Part shown: positions 58,542 to 64,000 of the stretch, piece by piece
How positions within the stretch are numbered: position 1 is the first letter of the stretch
How the letters are laid out: the number at the start of each line of letters is the position of its first letter
Origin: Pseudolysinimonas_A sp049651805
GTDB taxonomy: Bacteria; Actinomycetota; Actinomycetes; Actinomycetales; Microbacteriaceae
Assembly (NCBI RefSeq): GCF_049651805.1
Contig: NZ_JBASCU010000029.1
Coordinates: forward strand, 1 to 64,000
Length of the DNA stretch: 64,000 nucleotides
Direction: 5' to 3'
Notes under the pieces: generated by a model
The model's input: the letters and a program-made list of their open reading frames with translations, nothing else
Databases searched by the model: none
What the model was told of the DNA's origin: nothing
Program-made: the position numbers and the translations under genes

Positions 58542-61376
58542 ATGAAAGGGAAGACGTTCGCGGGGGCTCTGCTCACCGCAACACTCATGGCCGTGGCGCT
58601 GACACCGCCGATGGCGGCCAACGCCGCATTGGGGGCCGCCGACTTCATCAAAGCCAGCGGCAACGTGCTGAAGCTGAACTCCGGCACCGGCAGCACCATC
58701 AACCTGCGCGGCACCAACGTCGGCGGCTGGCTCACCCAGGAAGACTGGATGTCGCCCCTCGGCGAGTACGCCGTCGACCGCACCGGGTGGTCGGCCACGG
58801 CCTCCGCCGGCACCGCCGGCAACGCGATCAACGGGTCCGGCACCTCGCGGTGGACGACCAACTCCAACCAGACCGGCTCGGAGTGGCTGCAGATCTCACT
58901 CGGCGCCGCGACGGTGTTCAACCGGCTGGCGATGGACAACACCGCCAACGCCGGGCAGTACCCGCGCACCGTCGACATCGAGGTCTCGAGCAACGGCTCC
59001 ACGTGGGTGAGCGTCGCGACCCAACCCGGCACCGACGGTGTGACGAACGTCAAGTTCTCCCCCCAGGTCGCGAGCTACGTTCGCGTGCGGCAGACGGCAT
59101 CCGCCGCCGCGCTGTGGTCGGTCGGTGAGCTCAACCTCTTCAACGACCCCGTTCTGCACAACGGCACGCACACCGCCACGGCGTTTGCGACCGCCGGGGG
59201 GACGACGGCAGCGAATGCGCTCGACGGCAACGTCTCGACGGTGTGGCAGAGCGGCACCGCGCAGGCTCCGGGTCAGACGTTCACGATCGACCTCGGTCGC
59301 AACGTCGACATGGACAAAGTGCTGCTCGACGCCGGCTCGGCGACGGCGAACGACTACCCGCGCATCTGGGACGTCTACGTGTCGTGGGACAACGTCACCT
59401 ACACGCAGGTGGCGAGCGGCTTCGGCACGAACCGCGTCATCCAGGCCGACTTCCAGGGCACCAAGAACGGGCGCTACCTGCGGATCGCCTCGAACGGAAC
59501 GTCGAGCCAATGGTGGTCGATCGCCGAAGTCGCGATCTCGAGCGGAACAGCGCTCGACCGCGGCGGGTGGGCGATGAGTGCCTCCGTGGGCGCGAGCCCG
59601 GCCAACATGGTCGACGGCACCGTGTCGACGCGTTGGACCACGGGAGCTGCTCAGACCAACGGCCAGTACATCCAGGCCGACATGGGCGCGCTCGTGACCC
59701 TCAACAACGTCACGATCGACACCGCCAAGAACACCTCCGACGAGACCGACTACGCGCGCGGCTACACGCTGCAGCTGTCGAAGAACGGCTCGACGTGGAC
59801 CACCGTGGCGACGGGAGTCGGCACGTTCAAGGCGACCACCATCGGGTTCGTCGCGCAGGCGGCCCGGTACTTCCGGCTCACGCAGACCGGATCCTCGGGA
59901 TCGTGGTGGTCGATCGGCGAACTGACCGCCGGTCTCTACAACGACGACTACTCGTTGCAGTTGACGATGGCCGACCGCTTCGGCACGGGTGGAGCGCAGA
60001 CCATCATCGACGCCCACCAGGACACCTGGCTCACCGAGACCGACCTCGACAACCTCGACGCCGCGGGATTCAACTTCGTGCGCGTGCCGATCGGCTGGAA
60101 CACGTTCCTCAACCTCGACGGCTCATGGAAGTCGAACCCCTGGGAGAAGATCGACTGGGTCATCGACGAGTTGAGCGAGCGCGGCATCTACACGCTCATC
60201 GACCTGCACACCGTGCCCGGCGGCGGATGCCCGTGGGGCAGCTGCGGTCGCATCGGCCCGAACCCCAACGGGTTCTGGGGCAGCTCGACCTACCAGGACT
60301 GGGTCGTCGACATCTGGGAAGAGATCGCCACGCGGTACGAGGGCGAACCGGCCGTCGCCGGCTACGACCTCATCAACGAGCCCCTCATCGACTACGGCGA
60401 GGATGCGGACGACGTCACGCAGAAGAGCAACTACTACGACCGGCTCTACGACGCGGTTCGGGCGATCGACCCCGATCACACGATCTTCTTCGGCGCGTTC
60501 TTCAGCGTGAGCGCGATCGCCCACCCGTCGACGTACGGCTGGACGAACGTCGTCTACGAGTACCACCCGTACGACATGCCCAACTCGAAGAACTGGACGT
60601 CGCAGAACCAGCTCGTCACCAACGAGCTGAACGGTCTCGCGGCGAAGCTGTCGAACCCGGGCGTGCCGATCCTCTACGGCGAGTACTCGCTCTACTACAA
60701 CGACGACGTCTGGTCGCGGTTCATGGCCGGTTTGAACGCGTCGAACGTGTCGTGGTCGGCATGGACCTACAAGGTGCGTGGCACGGCATCCGACGGCTTT
60801 GCGTACTGGGGCATGTACTACGACAACCAGAAGCCGATCCCCGTTATCAACTCCGACGACTCGGCGACGTACATCTCGAAACTCGGCCAGTTCGGCACCG
60901 CCAACTTCACACAGAACGCCCGATTCGTCGCGACGCTCTCGAAGTACGCAGGTGGGCTGTCGACCTACAACCCGGTGGCGATCAGCCACTCGGGCTGGAC
61001 GGCGACCGCGTCGAGTACCGCGGGCGGCACGTCGACCGCGGGCGGGATCGACGGCGTCGGCGGCGGTAGCTGGGCGAACGGCGCAGCGATGGCCGGCGGA
61101 GAGTGGTACCGCATCGACATGGGATCGAACCGCACAGTGGCGATGGTCACCGTGCAGACCCCCTCGGGCAACACGTGGGACTACCCGCGCGGCTTCACGC
61201 TCGAAGCGTCGACCAACGGCACCACCTGGACGACCCTCGCCACGGGGATCGCCTACGGCTGGAAGCGCCCGGTCTCGGTGACCCCGACGACGGCCCGCTA
61301 CCTGCGCATCACCCAAACCGGCAGTGCGCCGCAGTGGTGGACGATCGACGAGGTGACCGTGTACTCCTCGTACTGA
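58542..61376 (+). CDS. secreted GH5 glucanase with F5/8C modules inserted in the barrel
   Basis: A 944-residue secreted enzyme. Signal peptide 1-29 (cut after AANA). The GH5 barrel begins at 52-74 (INLRGTNVGGWLTQEDWMSP), is interrupted by three F5/8-type-C (discoidin/CBM32-like) modules at about 75-201, 203-335 and 337-465, and resumes at 467 (DDYSLQLTMADRFG) with VRVPIGWNTF, IDLHTVPGG, acid/base Glu613 in YDLINEPL and nucleophile Glu714 in LYGEYS. A fourth module fills 811-944. The modules should bind polysaccharide; the enzyme probably cleaves an external beta-glucan whose products feed the upstream importer. GAGGAGG precedes the ATG. The insertion within the catalytic fold is unusual. Confidence 0.92.
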   Translation: MKGKTFAGALLTATLMAVALTPPMAANAALGAADFIKASGNVLKLNSGTGSTINLRGTNVGGWLTQEDWMSPLGEYAVDRTGWSATASAGTAGNAINGSGTSRWTTNSNQTGSEWLQISLGAATVFNRLAMDNTANAGQYPRTVDIEVSSNGSTWVSVATQPGTDGVTNVKFSPQVASYVRVRQTASAAALWSVGELNLFNDPVLHNGTHTATAFATAGGTTAANALDGNVSTVWQSGTAQAPGQTFTIDLGRNVDMDKVLLDAGSATANDYPRIWDVYVSWDNVTYTQVASGFGTNRVIQADFQGTKNGRYLRIASNGTSSQWWSIAEVAISSGTALDRGGWAMSASVGASPANMVDGTVSTRWTTGAAQTNGQYIQADMGALVTLNNVTIDTAKNTSDETDYARGYTLQLSKNGSTWTTVATGVGTFKATTIGFVAQAARYFRLTQTGSSGSWWSIGELTAGLYNDDYSLQLTMADRFGTGGAQTIIDAHQDTWLTETDLDNLDAAGFNFVRVPIGWNTFLNLDGSWKSNPWEKIDWVIDELSERGIYTLIDLHTVPGGGCPWGSCGRIGPNPNGFWGSSTYQDWVVDIWEEIATRYEGEPAVAGYDLINEPLIDYGEDADDVTQKSNYYDRLYDAVRAIDPDHTIFFGAFFSVSAIAHPSTYGWTNVVYEYHPYDMPNSKNWTSQNQLVTNELNGLAAKLSNPGVPILYGEYSLYYNDDVWSRFMAGLNASNVSWSAWTYKVRGTASDGFAYWGMYYDNQKPIPVINSDDSATYISKLGQFGTANFTQNARFVATLSKYAGGLSTYNPVAISHSGWTATASSTAGGTSTAGGIDGVGGGSWANGAAMAGGEWYRIDMGSNRTVAMVTVQTPSGNTWDYPRGFTLEASTNGTTWTTLATGIAYGWKRPVSVTPTTARYLRITQTGSAPQWWTIDEVTVYSSY

Positions 61377-61390
61377 CGTCTGCTGGGCGC

Positions 61391-61434
61391 GGTGTGGCCT
61401 CCTCGTGCGGGTGCGAGGGGGCCACACCGTTTTG
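61391..61434 (+). terminator. intrinsic terminator of the secreted GH5 gene
   Basis: GGTGTGGCCTCCTCG (61391-61405) pairs with CGAGGGGGCCACACC (61414-61428) with one G-T pair, followed by GTTTTG; it starts 14 nt after the stop. Confidence 0.8.
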
Positions 61435-61437
61435 CTG

Positions 61438-61776
61438 TCAAGAAATGGCGGCGGCGTACTCGAGGCACGCGATGATGTCTTCTTCTTCGAGGTAGGGATA
61501 CTCGGCCAGGATGTCGGCGTGCGTCGCGCCTGCAGCAAGTAGCGAAAGCACATCGGTAGCACGGATGCGCATCCCGCGCACGGTGGGACGCCCGTTCATG
61601 ACCTCCAGGTCGACGGTGATCCGGTCGATCCGCGGCAGGACCCCATGAGGGCCGACCTTCGCGAAGATGTACTGACCGGCTCGCGGTCCACGAGTGGGCT
61701 CGGGATTCAGCGATTCGAAGCGGCGAATGGTCTCCTTCGCCGTCAGCGTCTCGTCGTCTGCCCAGTCACGTTCCAT
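61438..61776 (-). CDS. DUF433 family (antitoxin-like) protein with N-terminal extension
   Basis: A 112-residue protein. The C-terminal half is a DUF433 domain (ITVDLEVMNGRPTVRGMRIR, then ATDVLSLLAAGATHADILAE and DIIACLEYAA), a small HTH-like fold found in antitoxins that normally pair with a DUF5615 PIN-like toxin. The N-terminal about 50 residues (including FESLNPEPTRGPRAGQYIF) are an extra segment. No DUF5615 gene is present. It starts 3 nt after the end of the addiction-module gene, so the two are co-transcribed. Confidence 0.82.
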   Translation of the reverse strand: MERDWADDETLTAKETIRRFESLNPEPTRGPRAGQYIFAKVGPHGVLPRIDRITVDLEVMNGRPTVRGMRIRATDVLSLLAAGATHADILAEYPYLEEEDIIACLEYAAAIS

Positions 61777-61779
61777 GGG

Positions 61780-62019
61780 TCACGTACGCCGGTTGGCCGC
61801 CCGCGCCCGTGCGAGGGCGATCGTTTGCCGGCCGCTGACCGGCTGCACGGTGCCACTGGTCAGTTCGTCATGGCGCCGGTCGATCGCCTCATCCCAGGCG
61901 GCAACGATGTCGGCCTGCTCCGACTCCCCCATCCGCTGAAGCGCAAGCGCGGCAATTTCGCGCTCGTCGGCATCGAGGGTCTTGCCCGCCTCGATGTACT
62001 CAGTCAGCCTCGGGGTCAC
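61780..62019 (-). CDS. addiction-module component-like protein
   Basis: A 79-residue acidic, helical protein: LDADEREIAALALQRMGESE, then IVAAWDEAIDRRHDELTSG and VSGRQTIALARARAANR. The pattern of LxxxEReeLA, AWxxEIxRR and a C-terminal helix agrees with the putative addiction-module component family (TIGR02574), the antitoxin half of some RelE/ParE systems. No RelE/ParE toxin is next to it; the DUF433 gene follows. Confidence 0.7.
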   Translation of the reverse strand: MTPRLTEYIEAGKTLDADEREIAALALQRMGESEQADIVAAWDEAIDRRHDELTSGTVQPVSGRQTIALARARAANRRT

Positions 62020-62071
62020 GCCGACAGTGTACGACTGCGTCCCGACAGGACCCGAGCCCTCGAGCCCCGTG

Positions 62072-62620
62072 CTAACGACGCGCGAGACCGATCACGAACT
62101 GACGAGCGACGCGCTTACGGGCGGGTTCGACACGCGGGTCGGAGATCTCGTCGAGACGATTCCGCAGGAGTCGCGGGTCGATGAGACCGGCGTCGACGAG
62201 GGCCGCCACGAACTCCCGATCCTTTTCTTCGTTGCGGGCCATCTTTGACGCGCAGAGGTCGTGCGCCTCCGGGCAGATACCGAAGAACCCAGGATGCTCA
62301 GTCACCTCGATCTCGACGGCACGTTCGCGCCAGCGGTCGGGCAGCACCGCCGTGTTCGCCGACACGGCGTCGATGTAGAAGTCGCGGTCGTTCGCCCACT
62401 CGGAGTCCTGTCCGGCCAGCACCCACAGCTTGTTGGAGAGGTGGTCGGCGATGTCGTGCTCGGGTGCGATGTCCGCCTCGGCAGACATCGTCGCAGCCGG
62501 TGGCAGTTCTTCCTCGGGCCAGGTCGCGAGGATCGCCTGCGAACCGACGACGATCACGCGGTTCTGGCCCACGATCTCGCAGGCGCGCAGAATCGCCTCT
62601 TCAAGTTGTCGGCGCTTCAC
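62072..62620 (-). CDS. nucleotidyltransferase-like protein (DUF6036 type)
   Basis: A 182-residue cytoplasmic protein. The segment RVIVVGSQAILATW, followed by ATMSAEADIAP, resembles the GS-x10-DxD nucleotidyltransferase core in a divergent form (acidic pair Glu/Asp in SAEADI), and HDLCASKMARNEEKDREFV is typical of DUF6036-like proteins that act as the toxin-like partner in two-gene modules. The GTG start overlaps the stop of the HTH gene (GTGA), so the two are coupled. A toxin-antitoxin role is inference. Confidence 0.72.
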   Translation of the reverse strand: MKRRQLEEAILRACEIVGQNRVIVVGSQAILATWPEEELPPAATMSAEADIAPEHDIADHLSNKLWVLAGQDSEWANDRDFYIDAVSANTAVLPDRWRERAVEIEVTEHPGFFGICPEAHDLCASKMARNEEKDREFVAALVDAGLIDPRLLRNRLDEISDPRVEPARKRVARQFVIGLARR

Positions 62621-63150
62621 GAGACCACCGCCAACGCCCGCGCGAGAACTTCTTCCCGCTCTTCGGACGACAACAGCCCGGTGAACGGCGAGACGCTTCG
62701 CATGTCGATGTCGTGCTGAGTCGTGCCCAGCATGACGACGACCAGCCCGCCGACATCCCGATCCTCGATGAGCTGCGCCCACTGATCGAGCCACTCGAGA
62801 GCGCCGCCTCTGAGACCGGTCCGCATCGAGCCGAGCTGTGACCGCGCCGACTCGAGAACGACTTCCGGGTCTGTGACGAGCTTGGTCGCGATCGAGCGAT
62901 GCAGTTCAAGCCCAAGACGCTGTTCACGCCGCTCAAGCCGCTCGAACGCGATCGTCTGAGCGCGTGACCGCACCGAGAGCCGCTCCCCCATCGCAGCCAG
63001 TGCCCGGTGAAGAGTTTCGACCTGAATCGTTCCGGCCGCTTCCGAGCGTTCCCAGTCGACGACAGTAGGGGCGGCGACGCCGCATCGCCGCGCGAGTTCG
63101 CGCACACCGACGGCGCGACGGTGCCTCGCATCGCGGATCAAGGCGGTCAT
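62617..63150 (-). CDS. XRE family HTH regulator of the nucleotidyltransferase module
   Basis: A 177-residue protein with an N-terminal helix-turn-helix (IRDARHRRAVGVRELARRCG, VAAPTVVDWERSEAAGTIQV) and a helical C-terminal domain of about 110 residues (AQTIAFERLERREQRLGLEL and later LEWLDQWAQLIEDRD). The gene has a proper leader: TAGGCT on the minus strand at 63181-63176 and GGAGGAAG before the ATG. It is encoded first in a two-gene unit with the nucleotidyltransferase-like protein, the order of an antitoxin/regulator. Confidence 0.8.
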   Translation of the reverse strand: MTALIRDARHRRAVGVRELARRCGVAAPTVVDWERSEAAGTIQVETLHRALAAMGERLSVRSRAQTIAFERLERREQRLGLELHRSIATKLVTDPEVVLESARSQLGSMRTGLRGGALEWLDQWAQLIEDRDVGGLVVVMLGTTQHDIDMRSVSPFTGLLSSEEREEVLARALAVVS

Positions 63151-63278
63151 GGTCTTCCTCCAAGCGTAAGGTCACAGCCTAACACTCCGAGCAGAATGCA
63201 CCTGCCCTTGAACAGGCGCTGCCGCCCGCACGCCACGGCTGGGGGGCGCGGGCACTGCGACCGCTCCGCTCGGGGTTA

Positions 63279-63847
63279 GTGACCTACACGCTGATGGCGC
63301 TCGTCGTCGTCGCCTACGCGTGGCAGGGGCTCAGCGGCGGGGCGCTCACCTCGGCCTGGGTGCTCAACCCGACGGTCGTCGGAGTGGAACCGTGGCGGCT
63401 GGGGGAAGGCGCGCTTCCTCGCGCTGTACTTCGCGGCGGCGCTCGGCGGGTCGATGGGCGTGCTCTCGCTGTACGCCCTCGCGATCGCCACCGACGGCGC
63501 CAGCATCGTGTCCACCGGGGGATTCCTCCAGCCGAACTCGGCGCTCGGCGCCTCGGCGCGATCTTCAGGCTGCTCGGGGCCTATCTGACGCTGCGCGCGC
63601 AATCAGGGTCAACGTGACGCAGTTGCTGATCTTGCTCGGCATCAACGTCGCGCTCGGCTTCGTCGCGAGCGGGATCGCGTGGGACGCGCACCTCGGCGGG
63701 TTGCTCGTCGGTGCCGCAATCGGCTGGGTGTATCGACGCACTCGGCGACCCGTGCAGCGCAGGGCACAGACACTCGCGGTGGTCGGAATCATCGTGCGGT
63801 TGCTTCTCGTCTTCGTGTTCGTCGTCGCGAGCGCCCCCGCCTTCTAG
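63279..63847 (+). pseudogene. decayed rhomboid intramembrane protease gene
   Basis: Pieces of a rhomboid protease appear in changing frames: VTYTLMALVVVAYAWQ and PTVVGVEPWRL, then RFLALYFAAALGGSMGVLSL, then a shift in the catalytic serine motif (GAS followed in another frame by GAIFRLLGAYL), and finally VTQLLILLGINVALGFVASG with WDAHLGGLLVGAAIGWVYRR ending at 63847. The segment between VEPWRL and RFLALY, which carries helices 1-2, is deleted. At least two further frameshifts are needed. The gene cannot make an active protease. The 128 bp before 63279 show no gene. Confidence 0.8.
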
Positions 63848-63870
63848 GGCTGTAGCACGAGGGGCTTCCG

Positions 63871-64000
63871 TCAGCCCGCCTGCCGCTCCCGAACCGGCGA
63901 GGCGGCGGCGCGTGAGATGCGCTCACGGTAGCGTTCGGCGCTCGCCTTCGGAGTGAGGTGACCGCTCGGGTAGTCGGTGTAAAACAGCCCGTACCGCAGC
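63871..64000 (-). CDS. GH1 beta-glucosidase, C-terminal end
   Basis: The last 43 residues of a family-1 beta-glucosidase whose body lies beyond the right edge: LRYGLFYTDYPSGHLTPKAS, then AERYRERISRAAASP and stop TGA at 63871-63873. RYGLxYxDYxxxxxTPKxSAxxYR is the typical ending of GH1 enzymes. A second beta-glucosidase near the glucan locus would be consistent with beta-glucan use. Confidence 0.8.
   Translation of the reverse strand, partial: LRYGLFYTDYPSGHLTPKASAERYRERISRAAASPVRERQAG

Noticed and set aside
1..64000. CRISPR arrays, tRNA or rRNA genes, insertion sequences, phage genes
   Set aside because: No regularly spaced repeats, no cloverleaf or rRNA-like sequence, and no transposase or integrase motif was found on reading both strands.

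Overview
The window is high-GC DNA with tightly packed genes, many ATGA/GTGA stop-start overlaps, NarL- and OmpR-type two-component pairs, and at least fourteen genes whose TANNNT -10 box lies only 6-7 nt before the start codon, the signature of leaderless mRNAs. Together with the protein families this points to an actinobacterial chromosome, most likely Microbacteriaceae. This is inferred from style and content; no rRNA or other taxonomic marker is present. I saw no tRNA, rRNA, CRISPR array, transposase or phage gene.

Layout. 1-9330: end of an amidase, a YtrA-type GntR regulator with its ABC exporter, a lipoprotein, a VOC/GNAT pair, a membrane protein plus XRE regulator behind a promoter with two palindromic operators, uracil-DNA glycosylase, an MFS transporter, an SDR and an acyltransferase. 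9439-16150: methionine assimilation (metY, metX), a lipoprotein, and a three-gene histidine kinase / membrane protein / LuxR response regulator operon. 16088-24796: MFS exporter, GT87-like membrane glycosyltransferase, polar amino-acid ABC importer, VOC protein, glucose-6-phosphate dehydrogenase, a decayed gene, a purine nucleoside phosphorylase and a small membrane protein. 24912-35295: NERD-UvrD helicase, ribokinase, a coiled-coil protein, an OmpR two-component system, a NYN-domain protein, a thioredoxin-like protein with CcdA, a calcium/proton antiporter and a DJ-1 family protein.

35296-41574 is a worn stretch: remnants of a YidC-like insertase, an unidentified gene, a secreted protein tail, an ArsR regulator, HipA and an AHSA1 protein lie between intact OsmC, TetR-ABC, DUF1761, DUF1622 and hipB-like genes. 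It leads into the most interesting block (41575-50548), a compact catabolic operon of GntR, TIM-barrel isomerase/decarboxylase, fused DhaK-DhaL kinase, TctCBA tripartite tricarboxylate transporter, RpiB, PdxA2 and TpiA. By analogy with known tetritol and apionate pathways it probably imports an acid sugar and channels it through erythrulose and its phosphates to D-erythrose 4-phosphate, and possibly to dihydroxyacetone phosphate. AHSA1-family sequence lies on both sides of it (a broken piece on the left, an almost whole gene on the right), which suggests the block was inserted or rearranged.

51073-61376 is a beta-glucan utilisation locus: GH1 beta-glucosidase, sugar ABC importer, cytoplasmic GH5, ROK regulator, and a large secreted GH5 whose catalytic barrel is interrupted by three F5/8C-type modules, with a fourth at the C-terminus. 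61438-63150 holds small toxin-antitoxin-like genes on the minus strand (DUF433, addiction-module component, nucleotidyltransferase-like protein, HTH regulator). A broken rhomboid protease gene and the C-terminal end of a second GH1 beta-glucosidase close the window.
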